64,000 bases of DNA from Arachidicoccus terrestris (GTDB lineage: Bacteria; Bacteroidota; Bacteroidia; Chitinophagales; Chitinophagaceae), in the NCBI RefSeq assembly GCF_020042345.1, contig NZ_CP083387.1, positions 2,232,001 to 2,296,000 of the forward strand, written 5' to 3'. The translations under genes were made by a program, and so were the position numbers. Shown in pieces: positions 43,971 through 52,688 of the stretch. Positions within the stretch are counted from its first letter, which is position 1. Every line of letters begins with the position of its first letter. Under the pieces are notes generated by a model. It did no database searches, was not told the origin of the DNA, and worked only from the letters and a program-made list of their open reading frames with translations.

Positions 43971-44456
43971 TCAGGTCCGGCCTTTTCGGATGTGGGAAGC
44001 TAATAGCGCTCTCAGTTTAATAATAAAGTCAGCATTCATGGAAGATTTGGGGAATAAAAAGAAAGACCGCGGGCCAAAATACAGGTGAAAAAACTGGCCC
44101 GACTCAAAATAGTTGCTAAACTTATTCCAGTCCCAGCTCATCGACCCCCGCTCGTTTTCCAGACCAACACCCACCTCATTAAACGTGGCAATATACTGAT
44201 CCTGGAATGTCCGAAGTGCTCTTTTATATACCATTCTGGGCATAATAAACCAAAAGATCAACATCAGGATAAACCAAAGCAGAGAACAAAGCAGAAAAGC
44301 CTGGGGCCGGATCTTTTCCATCCAAAAGAGTATCGCCGCTACAATCGCAAATATATTAACGGCATAAGCCATGACTTTTACCTCTGGCCTGGAAACAAAG
44401 TGTACCCTGAGTCCCTGCAGCACCTTGGGCTTCTCATATTGAAAACTATATTGCAT
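43971..44456 (-). CDS. YcxB-like small membrane protein
   Basis: 161 residues. Two adjacent membrane helices (VMAYAVNIFAIVAAILFWM; AFLLCSLLWFILMLIFWFIM) are followed by a soluble C-terminal domain (YIATFNEVGVGLENERGSMS, WDWNKFSNYFESGQFFHLYF), the YcxB-like pattern. The family has no established function. The gene is monocistronic and convergent with the acetyltransferase gene. Confidence 0.75.
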   Translation of the reverse strand: MQYSFQYEKPKVLQGLRVHFVSRPEVKVMAYAVNIFAIVAAILFWMEKIRPQAFLLCSLLWFILMLIFWFIMPRMVYKRALRTFQDQYIATFNEVGVGLENERGSMSWDWNKFSNYFESGQFFHLYFGPRSFFLFPKSSMNADFIIKLRALLASHIRKGRT

Positions 44457-44711
44457 AATGATAATTGCGCCAAATTTAGCGCAATAATCAGAAACATTGG
44501 CTCCCTGTAGAAAATTTCTGCCCCCTCAAAGCGAACTCTTGTAAGTTGTTTTGTACCTTGTGCCTGTAATAATTTAACAATCAAATCATATTTAAATCAA
44601 TAACCCCATTTTCTGGTATAGCCTGGCAGATAATACTTATCGCTTATTGTAACTGCATGTCCAATTATTATAACCGGGCATTTCAAACCAGTAAACTCAA
44701 AACGCATTCGG

Positions 44712-47294
44712 ATGAAAAAGTTCTATTTATGTGCCTTATCATTGCTACTGCTGCAGGGCGCATTTGCCCAAAACACGGAGAGCAAGTATAATCAGCACGA
44801 GGCATTTGCCCCTGATTTCTATACACAGTCCGGTAACATGTATCGCAGTGCAGATGGCACACCAGGTCCCGCCTATTGGCAAAACCGTGCCGATTACAAT
44901 ATTCAGGTCCGGTTGGATACCGCTGCCAAAACGATAAAGGGCTCCGTGGAGATCAGCTATACCAATAACAGCCCTGACGGACTACCTTATTTGTGGTTGT
45001 ATGTCGACCAGAATATATACAGAGAAGACTCAAGAGCCACAGCGACCACTCTTATCAGCGGGGGACGCTGGGCTACCCCGGTTTATACCAAGGGGGATGA
45101 GATCAGCGCCATTACGCTTAAAATGGATGGCAAGTCTTATCAGCCTAAATATAGAATCACGGATACCCGGCTACAGATTCTTTTGCCAAAGGAACTTTCA
45201 GCTAAAGGAGGAAAAGCCTCCATCAAAATTGATTACGGCTTTACAATCCCGGAAAGGGGCACTGACCGAATGGGACGTTTACACACAAACAACGGCTGGA
45301 TATATGAAATTGCACAATGGTATCCCAGAATGTGTGTCTATGATGATGTTGAAGGCTGGAACACCTTACCTTATTTAGGTGCAGGAGAATTCTATTTAGA
45401 ATATGGTGACATCCATTATGCCATAACTGCGCCTTCCAATATGGTCATCGTTGGATCGGGGACACTGGATAACCCGGCCGAAGTATTAACTAAAAAACAG
45501 ATTGCTCAGCTGGATAAAGCCAAAAACAGTGACGCAACTGTCATGATTCACTCATTAGAAGATGTAAAAAGCGGTAAGGATCACCTTCAAAAAAAGGAAT
45601 TAACCTGGAAGTTCAGCTGTTTAAATACCCGCGATGTCGCCTGGGCGGCCTCCAAGGCTTTTATTTGGGATGCGGCACGCATTAAAATGCAAAGTGGAAA
45701 CGAGATCCTGGCTCAGTCTGTATACCCTGAAGAATCTGCCACGGCCAACGGTTGGGACAGCTCAACCTATTATACCAAGCGTTCCATAGAGATCAACTCT
45801 TACTGGCACGACTTCCCTTATCCGGTTGCCACCAATGTAGCCGGGACCGTAGGTGGAATGGAGTACCCCGGCATTGTTTTTTGCAGTTCCCGTGCAACCG
45901 GCGCCTCATTATGGTTTGTAACGCTCCATGAGTTCGGCCACAACTGGTTCCCGATGCTGGTAGGTTCTAATGAGCGTAAATATGCCTGGATGGACGAGGG
46001 TTTTAACACCTTTACCAATTACTTCTCATCTCGTATTTTCCATGGCGGTGCTTATAATAATGAGCCGGATAAATACAGAGTAGCGAAACGCTTTTTCAAA
46101 GAAGGCGCAGAGGTCCCTATGACGATCCCCGATGTTATTCAGCCTCATAACCTGGGAGATGAGGGGTATTATAAACCGGCAGTAGGCCTGCTGATCCTCA
46201 GAGATGTTATTCTCGGACCAGAACGGTTTGACGCCGCCTTTAAACAATATATTAAAGACTGGGCATACAAGCATCCGACCCCGGCTGATTTCTTCCACAG
46301 TATGGAAAATACCGCAGGCGAAGACCTGGGCTGGTTCTGGAGAGGCTGGTTCTATAATAACTGGGCCATTGATCAGTCGGTCAAGAACGTCGATTATGTA
46401 GACGGCGATCCCACCAAAGGCGCATTGATCACCCTGGAGAATATCGGTCAGATGCCCTTGCCGGTTCAAATGGAGATCCAACAGGAAAATGGTCAGACAC
46501 TCGAAATGAAGCTTCCCGTGGAAATCTGGCAGCGGGGCGGCCAGTGGACTTTACAGGCCAAGACCACTTCCAAAATCAAAAAGGTTACCTTGGATCCTAA
46601 AAAGCAATACCCGGATGTAGACGCTTCCAATAATGTCTGGCCGAATGCCGCATCCACTGCCATGGCGATCCCCTCAGGCATTAAAGCACAGGATATCATT
46701 AATAATTATATCCAGGCGATTGGCGGCAAAACGAAACTGGCCGCCGTAAAAACCTATCATGAAAAGCTCGAAGGGACCACCAGCGGGACAAAGGTCAATG
46801 TAGATATCTACTACAAATCTCCTGATAAATTTTCCGAGGTCGTCAACTTACCCGATATGAACATGGACGTAATGAAGGTCGTTCTGAATGGCAATAAAGG
46901 CACGATGACCCAACAGGGAAAAACACAGCCACTGGAAGGTAAAATGTTGGCTTCCTTTAAAAACTCCATGGGCATTTTCCCTGAGCTGAAGTACGGCCAG
47001 GCGGGTTATAAACTGGAGGCGAAAGACATCCAGGAGGTCGATGGCAAAAAGGCTTATCGTGTCATTGTAACCAATCCTCAGAGCTATGTAACCACTAACT
47101 ACTATGACATCAATACCCATTTGAAAGTTAAGACGGAATCACCACAGGGCTCAGCCGTATTCAGTGACTACAGAGATGTCAAGGGTATAAAAATACCGTA
47201 TGGCAACATAACAGATAACATGGGTCATCAGTCTAAAATGACTGCCACTCAAGTAGAGATCAATACACCGCTGGCAGACACGCTCTTCCAGTAA
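44712..47294 (+). CDS. M1 family zinc metallopeptidase with extra C-terminal lipoprotein-sorting-like domain
   Basis: 860 residues, signal peptide FYLCALSLLLLQGAFAQ. The M1 core has the exopeptidase motif GGMEYPG and the zinc site H406-E-F-G-H410 with Glu429 18 residues further (AWMDEGF). The catalytic protease region ends about residue 650. Residues 655-860 (DIINNYIQAIGGKTKLAAVK, then NVDIYYKSPDKFSEVV) form an added domain resembling the LolA/outer-membrane-lipoprotein-sorting fold, which also occurs at the end of other Bacteroidota peptidases. It probably degrades peptides in the periplasm or outside the cell. The domain assignment is inference. Confidence 0.9.
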   Translation: MKKFYLCALSLLLLQGAFAQNTESKYNQHEAFAPDFYTQSGNMYRSADGTPGPAYWQNRADYNIQVRLDTAAKTIKGSVEISYTNNSPDGLPYLWLYVDQNIYREDSRATATTLISGGRWATPVYTKGDEISAITLKMDGKSYQPKYRITDTRLQILLPKELSAKGGKASIKIDYGFTIPERGTDRMGRLHTNNGWIYEIAQWYPRMCVYDDVEGWNTLPYLGAGEFYLEYGDIHYAITAPSNMVIVGSGTLDNPAEVLTKKQIAQLDKAKNSDATVMIHSLEDVKSGKDHLQKKELTWKFSCLNTRDVAWAASKAFIWDAARIKMQSGNEILAQSVYPEESATANGWDSSTYYTKRSIEINSYWHDFPYPVATNVAGTVGGMEYPGIVFCSSRATGASLWFVTLHEFGHNWFPMLVGSNERKYAWMDEGFNTFTNYFSSRIFHGGAYNNEPDKYRVAKRFFKEGAEVPMTIPDVIQPHNLGDEGYYKPAVGLLILRDVILGPERFDAAFKQYIKDWAYKHPTPADFFHSMENTAGEDLGWFWRGWFYNNWAIDQSVKNVDYVDGDPTKGALITLENIGQMPLPVQMEIQQENGQTLEMKLPVEIWQRGGQWTLQAKTTSKIKKVTLDPKKQYPDVDASNNVWPNAASTAMAIPSGIKAQDIINNYIQAIGGKTKLAAVKTYHEKLEGTTSGTKVNVDIYYKSPDKFSEVVNLPDMNMDVMKVVLNGNKGTMTQQGKTQPLEGKMLASFKNSMGIFPELKYGQAGYKLEAKDIQEVDGKKAYRVIVTNPQSYVTTNYYDINTHLKVKTESPQGSAVFSDYRDVKGIKIPYGNITDNMGHQSKMTATQVEINTPLADTLFQ

Positions 47295-47327
47295 CGGTAA
47301 GTTCTCCACGCGCAACGGTCATAAACA

Positions 47328-47370
47328 AAATCCCCGCCACGAAAAGTAAATCGCAGCGGGGATTTTTATT
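47328..47370. terminator. Bidirectional terminator between M1 peptidase and rho genes
   Basis: AAATCCCCGC (47328-47337) pairs with GCGGGGATTT (47356-47365), followed by TTATTT on the plus strand and by TTTTGTTTAT on the minus strand. It serves both convergent genes. Confidence 0.88.
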
Positions 47371-47408
47371 TATCTTACCATACCGTAAGTAACGGCGGGT
47401 CTGTTCGC

Positions 47409-49229
47409 TTAACCATTCATCGAAGCCAGGAATTCTTCGTTACTCTTCGTTCCACGCATTTGCTTCAAGAGGTCATTCATCGCTTCCTCCGTCTTCATAT
47501 CTCCTAAGTAAACACGAAGTACATTGATACGGGAAAGCACTTCTTTGCTGATGAGTAAGTCATCTCTTCTGGTAGAAGAAGCAACAATATCAATGGCCGG
47601 GAAGATACGGCGATTGGCCAGCCTTCTATCCAGCAACAACTCCATATTACCAGTACCTTTAAACTCTTCGAAGATCACCTCGTCCATCTTACTGCCGGTA
47701 TCAACCAGTGCTGTGGCCAGGATCGTCAGTGAACCGCCATGCTCAATTTTACGTGCGGCACCAAAGAATTGTTTAGGCTTTTGCATAGCATTACTTTCCA
47801 CACCACCGGAAAGCACCTTACCGGAAGCAGGAGCTACTGTATTATGGGCTCTGGCCAGGCGGGTAATACTATCCAGTAATATCACTACGTCATGTCCGCA
47901 TTCAACCAATCTCTTGGCTTTCTGGAGTGCCATAGCAGACACCTTTACATGTTTTTCAGCCGGCTCGTCAAAGGTAGAGGCGATGACTTCTGCCTTAACA
48001 CTACGCTCCATATCTGTCACCTCTTCAGGGCGCTCGTCAATCAGGACGACCATCAGATAACATTCGGGATGATTGGCGGCGATGGCATTGGCAACTTCTT
48101 TCAACAGTACGGTTTTACCCACTTTTGGCGGAGCTACGATAAGACCGCGCTGTCCTTTACCAATCGGCGTAAACAAGTCCATGATACGTGTACTGTAATT
48201 GATCGGGCTTTGATACAGATTCAGTTTTTCGAACGGGAACAGCGGTGTCAGATAATCAAACGGAACTCTGTCACGCACTTCGTCCGGGCTCTTGCCATTA
48301 ATAGTTTCAACTTTTAAGAGCGCAAAATATTTTTCTCCCTCTTTGGGAGGTCTAACGGAACCGTAAACCGTATCTCCTGTTTTCAGGCCAAATAATTTAA
48401 TCTGTGAAGGAGAAACATATACGTCATCCGGAGATGACAGATAATTGTAGTCAGAAGACCGCAAAAATCCATACCCGTCAGGCATCATTTCCAGCACACC
48501 TTCACTTAAAATAATACCGTCAAATTCAATATTGAATACCGGTTCCTTTTTCTGAAACTTAGGACGCCGGTCATTTACCGTGGGAGGAATCAGATCAGCT
48601 TCATCAATCTTTTCCAGTTCTTCTACAGAAATATCTCCTTCATCATTGGACAATAAAGCCAAAAAGGCATCAGAGATCTTAGGAATATCGTTATCGTTTA
48701 GCAAGTCAGTATCTTTATTAGTGGAGGGTGTTTTTCCGGCGCTTTCTGTGGCAGCAGCAGTCGCTGTTTTTGTCTTGGAGGCCGGGGCTGAGGACTCTTC
48801 CTCTGTCTTTTTGGCTCCGGCAGGCCTGCTGGCAGGTGCTTTTGTTTCTTTTTTTGCTTCCAGTTTCACACCGACTTTTTCCTGGTGCTCTGCGTCTTCT
48901 TTCTTTTCCGCTTTAGCCACCGGAGCTTTCTTAACGGTTTTGCGTGCTCTCTTTCGTGGTTTGGCGTCCTGTTCAGGTTCATCGCTCATTACTTCAGCGT
49001 CTTCAGTAGTGTTTCCCGTTGTAGCTTTAACGGTTCTTTTTCTGCCGGGTTTTTTCTTTTCCCCTGCTTTTTTGTCTTCGCTCTCATCTACGGCCTGTTT
49101 GTCCAGGATTTTGTATATAAGATCTTGTTTGTCGTTTTTTTTCGAGGCAGGTACTTTTACTTTTAGTTGTTCCGCAATTTTGAGCAATTCCGGAACCAAC
49201 ATATCATTTAATTGCAAAATGTCGTACAT
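47409..49229 (-). CDS. rho: Transcription termination factor Rho with long charged insert
   Basis: 606 residues against about 420 in Escherichia coli. The N-terminal Rho domain ([20 protein letters not shown]) is separated from the RNA-binding domain ([21 protein letters not shown]) by some 155 residues, about 60-215, rich in Lys, Glu, Ala and Thr. The RecA-type motor follows: Walker [15 protein letters not shown], Walker [17 protein letters not shown], and the Q-loop/R-loop region [20 protein letters not shown]. Inserts of this type are known in Bacteroidota Rho and, in Bacteroides, promote condensation. The leader is long (about 250 bp to the next gene), which could allow autoregulation. 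Confidence 0.97.
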   Translation of the reverse strand: MYDILQLNDMLVPELLKIAEQLKVKVPASKKNDKQDLIYKILDKQAVDESEDKKAGEKKKPGRKRTVKATTGNTTEDAEVMSDEPEQDAKPRKRARKTVKKAPVAKAEKKEDAEHQEKVGVKLEAKKETKAPASRPAGAKKTEEESSAPASKTKTATAAATESAGKTPSTNKDTDLLNDNDIPKISDAFLALLSNDEGDISVEELEKIDEADLIPPTVNDRRPKFQKKEPVFNIEFDGIILSEGVLEMMPDGYGFLRSSDYNYLSSPDDVYVSPSQIKLFGLKTGDTVYGSVRPPKEGEKYFALLKVETINGKSPDEVRDRVPFDYLTPLFPFEKLNLYQSPINYSTRIMDLFTPIGKGQRGLIVAPPKVGKTVLLKEVANAIAANHPECYLMVVLIDERPEEVTDMERSVKAEVIASTFDEPAEKHVKVSAMALQKAKRLVECGHDVVILLDSITRLARAHNTVAPASGKVLSGGVESNAMQKPKQFFGAARKIEHGGSLTILATALVDTGSKMDEVIFEEFKGTGNMELLLDRRLANRRIFPAIDIVASSTRRDDLLISKEVLSRINVLRVYLGDMKTEEAMNDLLKQMRGTKSNEEFLASMNG

Positions 49230-49480
49230 AAAATATGTATAAATTGAAATGTGAGGTTCACTTGAGCGCGCATAAAAATAGTGGCGCTGTCGTTCTATGT
49301 ATTAAAAAAAATTAAGGATAAGTTTGTGATCTTTTTTGAAAAAAACAAGCAAAGAAATGAACTGGTTGTTTTAACTTAAAGCCTGTTTCCGCTGCAATAT
49401 TACAACAAATATTTTATTGGCAAATTTTTTTTCGCGTTAAAATTTTAGTGAAAATCAGGTATTTTTGAAGAAAACCCGCC

Positions 49481-49849
49481 ATGTATCTAGACGATGTTCG
49501 TGATTTTACACTATCCCTTGATCCTGAAATAGATGAATGTTTTCCCTTTGGGCCGGAAACCTTTGTCTATAAAACAGGCGGGAAAATATTTTTGCTGATG
49601 GCCTTCGATGACGTAGATTTAAGGCTGAATCTGAAATGCGACCCGGACAGGGCCGTTGAACTCAGAGAAAGATATCCGGCAATTATCCCGGGTTATCACA
49701 TGAATAAAAAACACTGGAATACCGTTATTTTGGATGGCAGTCTGCAAACAGATATGGTCAGAGAATTGATTCAGCATTCGTTCGGACTTGTTTATAAAAA
49801 GCCGGAAAAGCGAACAAAAGGAGCAGGCAAACCACGTAAAAAGAAATAA
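49481..49849 (+). CDS. MmcQ/YjbR family protein
   Basis: 122 residues. The alpha/beta CyaY-like fold of this family is recognised from ECFPFGPETFVYKTGGKIFLL, LNLKCDPDRAVELRERYP and the conserved PGYHMNKKHWNTVIL. A basic tail (KRTKGAGKPRKKK) ends the protein. The family is described as double wing and possibly DNA-binding, but its role is not settled. A TATTTTTG box (49460-49467) lies 14 nt upstream, so the message is nearly leaderless. The next gene starts 5 bp after the stop. Confidence 0.9.
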   Translation: MYLDDVRDFTLSLDPEIDECFPFGPETFVYKTGGKIFLLMAFDDVDLRLNLKCDPDRAVELRERYPAIIPGYHMNKKHWNTVILDGSLQTDMVRELIQHSFGLVYKKPEKRTKGAGKPRKKK

Positions 49850-49853
49850 TTAT

Positions 49854-50648
49854 ATGCAAAATCACGAAATAGATTACCGCGTCATCGGTGAAGAAATGCA
49901 GTATGTCGAGGTGGAACTCGATCCCGGAGAATCCGCCATTGCCGAGCCAGGCAGCTTTATGATGATGGAAGACGGCATCCAGATGCAAACCATTTTCAGC
50001 GATGGCAGCGCACAGAATGCCGGTATTCTGGGTAAGCTTTTCTCTGCCGGCAAACGGTTATTGGCAGGAGAGAACCTCTTTATGACGGCTTATACAAATA
50101 TTGCCGGTGCACAGAAAAGACATGTGAGCTTTGCAGCTCCTTATCCCGGCAAGATCATACCCATCGACCTATATAACTTAGGGGGGAAAGTCATTTGTCA
50201 GAAAGACGCCTTTCTATGTGCAGCGAAGGGCGTTTCCGTAAGTATAGAATTTCAGCGTAAGCTAGGTACAGGCCTGTTTGGCGGGGAAGGGTTTATCATG
50301 GAGAAGCTGGAAGGAGACGGGATGGCCTTTATGCATGCCGGCGGTCATGTTGTTCAAAAAGAACTGCGGCCAGGGGAGGTGCTCAAGGTGGATACCGGCT
50401 GTATCGTCGGCTTTACCGGGCAGGTTAATTACGATATAGAATTCATCGGCGGCATCAAGAATACTTTGTTTGGCGGGGAAGGCGTCTTCTTTGCAACGCT
50501 GAGAGGGCCAGGCACCGTCTGGATCCAATCGCTGCCTGTTAGCCGCCTGGCAGGCAGGATCCTTGCCTATGGCACCTATAAACAAAAAGACGAAGGGAGC
50601 ATTTTGGGGGCACTGGGCGGATGGCTGGATGGCGATAACAGCAGATGA
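49854..50648 (+). CDS. TIGR00266/AIM24 family protein
   Basis: 264 residues from the Met at 49854 (MQNHEIDYRVIGEEMQYVEV). The frame opens at 49788 but that start would overlap the preceding gene by 62 bp and adds an atypical basic leader. The protein is mostly beta-structure: YVEVELDPGESAIAEPGSFM, AKGVSVSIEFQRKLGTGLFGGEGF, GGIKNTLFGGEGVFFATLRG. The repeated LFGGEG motif is diagnostic for the AIM24-like double-stranded beta-helix family. Function is unclear; mitochondrial AIM24 affects cristae organisation. Confidence 0.92.
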   Translation: MQNHEIDYRVIGEEMQYVEVELDPGESAIAEPGSFMMMEDGIQMQTIFSDGSAQNAGILGKLFSAGKRLLAGENLFMTAYTNIAGAQKRHVSFAAPYPGKIIPIDLYNLGGKVICQKDAFLCAAKGVSVSIEFQRKLGTGLFGGEGFIMEKLEGDGMAFMHAGGHVVQKELRPGEVLKVDTGCIVGFTGQVNYDIEFIGGIKNTLFGGEGVFFATLRGPGTVWIQSLPVSRLAGRILAYGTYKQKDEGSILGALGGWLDGDNSR

Positions 50649-50700
50649 TACAACATTCAATCGACTGGTTTTTTAAAAAAATTAATGCCGGGGGAGCACT

Positions 50701-51276
50701 GTGGATCAACAAATAAATCTCGGACAAACGCAACTTTTACAGGAAATAGCCCGGGGCGATGAGCAAGCATTTAAGCAGCTGGTGGATACATACAGCGACC
50801 GGCTGGGTCTATTTATTGCCGCTATCACAAAAGACCATCAGTTGGCTCAGGAGGTTGTGCAAGACGTCTTTTTAAAAATCTGGCAGAACCGTGAATCATT
50901 AATTGCGGTAAATAACTTTCAAAACTGGCTCTTTGTGATATCGAAACACCGGGCCATAAACGCGCTAAGAAGAGCCATTTCCCTTCATTACACCCCGGAC
51001 GAACAGATCATTGTTGAAACGGATAACCAGGACCTGCTACTCGAAAAAGAACGCAGGTTCTGCCTGTTGGACGAGGCGGTTGCAAACCTGCCTGAACAGC
51101 AGCGAAAAGTCTACTTACTAAGCAGAAGGGGCGGAAAAACTTATAAACAAATAGCTGCCGAACTGGAGCTCTCTCCAGGTACAGTCAAAAAATATCTTCA
51201 ACTCGCTGTTGCTCAAATCATAAAGCAGGTAGAGAAAGGAGCCACGTTGACTTTTTTTATTTTTTTTCTAAAATAA
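50701..51276 (+). CDS. RNA polymerase ECF sigma factor
   Basis: 191 residues starting at GTG. Sigma-70 region 2 (FIAAITKDHQLAQEVVQDVFLKIW, NWLFVISKHRAINALR) and region 4 (LPEQQRKVYLLSRRGGKTYK, LELSPGTVKKYLQLA) are intact. It belongs to the Bacteroidota ECF group paired with FecR-like anti-sigma factors. The message contains a long T-rich stretch at the 3' end (LTFFIFFLK), and a C5T8-type run follows before fecR. It likely transcribes the downstream SusC/SusD genes when the FecR partner is released by the transporter. Confidence 0.94.
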   Translation: MDQQINLGQTQLLQEIARGDEQAFKQLVDTYSDRLGLFIAAITKDHQLAQEVVQDVFLKIWQNRESLIAVNNFQNWLFVISKHRAINALRRAISLHYTPDEQIIVETDNQDLLLEKERRFCLLDEAVANLPEQQRKVYLLSRRGGKTYKQIAAELELSPGTVKKYLQLAVAQIIKQVEKGATLTFFIFFLK

Positions 51277-51349
51277 TGTAAAATCCATACCCCCTTTTTT
51301 TTATTTTTTGTGTCCTTTAAGTAAACGTTCTATTAATTTTTAAGGATAC

Positions 51350-52564
51350 ATGGACCCGAACACAGAAGATCTATTGAATAAATGGCTGGACGGAAGTCTT
51401 ACCCGGCCTGAAGCAGACACCCTGCTTCAGGCCTGTAAGGATCCTGAGTTACAGTCAACGCTGGATAACTGGCTCTTCAATCAATACGATCACCCTGCAG
51501 ACAAGGCTGTTTATTTTTCCAGGGAACAAAAAAGGGTTATTTATAATAAAGCGATCCGACCCGACACAGGAAGCGCCTCCGCTGTTCCTGCGATTGCCGA
51601 ATCGTTAATGCAATTCCGCCGGCCGGCAGACGCTCCGGGGACGGCTTTCTCTTCTCGCAGAAAAAGCAGAAGGAGAAGGATGCTGAAAGCAGCAGCATCG
51701 ATTTGCATTATCGGCTGTCTGGTATTTTTGTTTTTTAAACTGAACCATCCTCCGGCGCCTGTTAAGTCCCTGACACAAGCTACGGTCAGTGATATAGCTG
51801 CGCCCTTACTGGCCACACCTACCATTAGCTGGGGACAAAGCCATCAAGCTATCGCTATCGATCAGGCCTTAAAAGATCGTGCGGCCCGAATCAGCCAAGA
51901 TAAGAATGGCTGTCTGGTATTTAATCCCGTCAGCCCAACGGCTCCTTCCGGCACAGTTTCCGTACCGAGAGGCAGCCGGCCGGTGCATATCCAGCTTCCG
52001 GACGGATCGCAGGTATGGATCAATACCGGCTCCTCATTAAGGTTCCCCGGTATGTTTGACGGCAGCAAGAGAACTGTGTATCTGACAGGTGAAGCTTATT
52101 TTGAGGTAGTGCACAACAAAAAACAAATCTTTGAAGTAAGGCAGGGAGATAACACCGTATCCGTATTAGGCACACATTTTAATATCAATGGCTATGCAGA
52201 TAATCCCGCAACAAAAGTAACACTGCTGACAGGACTCGTTCAAGTCAACCACGCCTCCTATTTACATCCTGCCGAACAGGCCGTTGTAAAAGAAGGCAGC
52301 ATACAAATACATAAAGATATAGATCTGCAACAGGTCATGGCCTGGAAAAATAATCAGTTTTATTTTAACGGAACCACAGCCCAGGACATTCTAAGGCAAC
52401 TTGCCAGGTGGTATAATATAGAAATTGTTTATAAGGGGCAAGTGCCGCAGGGACATTACTCCGGCATCATCAGTAAAGACAATAGCCTGTCGCAGGTATT
52501 GACAATCCTGGAAACAGGTGGTATAAAATTCAAATTACATCAACAGTCATTATGGATCTATTAA
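51350..52564 (+). CDS. FecR family anti-sigma factor
   Basis: 404 residues. The cytoplasmic N-terminus (LLNKWLDGSLTRPEADTLLQ) binds sigma. One transmembrane helix (LKAAASICIIGCLVFLFF) follows near residues 105-130. The periplasmic FecR domain is clear: VPRGSRPVHIQLPDGSQVWI, TGEAYFEVVHNKKQIFEVRQ, VLGTHFNINGY. A final DUF4974-type segment (WYNIEIVYKGQVPQGHYSGI) is typical in Bacteroidota. It senses the STN domain of the transporter encoded next and passes the signal to the ECF sigma. Confidence 0.95.
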   Translation: MDPNTEDLLNKWLDGSLTRPEADTLLQACKDPELQSTLDNWLFNQYDHPADKAVYFSREQKRVIYNKAIRPDTGSASAVPAIAESLMQFRRPADAPGTAFSSRRKSRRRRMLKAAASICIIGCLVFLFFKLNHPPAPVKSLTQATVSDIAAPLLATPTISWGQSHQAIAIDQALKDRAARISQDKNGCLVFNPVSPTAPSGTVSVPRGSRPVHIQLPDGSQVWINTGSSLRFPGMFDGSKRTVYLTGEAYFEVVHNKKQIFEVRQGDNTVSVLGTHFNINGYADNPATKVTLLTGLVQVNHASYLHPAEQAVVKEGSIQIHKDIDLQQVMAWKNNQFYFNGTTAQDILRQLARWYNIEIVYKGQVPQGHYSGIISKDNSLSQVLTILETGGIKFKLHQQSLWIY

Positions 52565-52607
52565 AACAATGTTTTTTCGGATAATTGTTACCTGCCCCAG
52601 ATAAAAA

Positions 52608-52633
52608 GGTCGAAACACTGCCATGTTTCGACC
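52608..52633. repeat. Perfect 10-bp hairpin between fecR and susC
   Basis: GGTCGAAACA (52608-52617) and TGTTTCGACC (52624-52633) flank CTGCCA. No T tract follows, so it is more likely an RNA-processing or attenuation hairpin, or an operator, than a full terminator. Confidence 0.6.
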
Positions 52634-52688
52634 GGTTACGGGCTAGTAATAGACTTTTATTATTTCACCCCAAAACTTGATCAAAAGT

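Noticed and set aside
48580-49242. 220-codon plus-strand frame opposite the Rho insert
   Set aside because: Its Ser/Leu/Phe-rich sequence is the complement of the Lys/Glu/Ala-rich insert of Rho.
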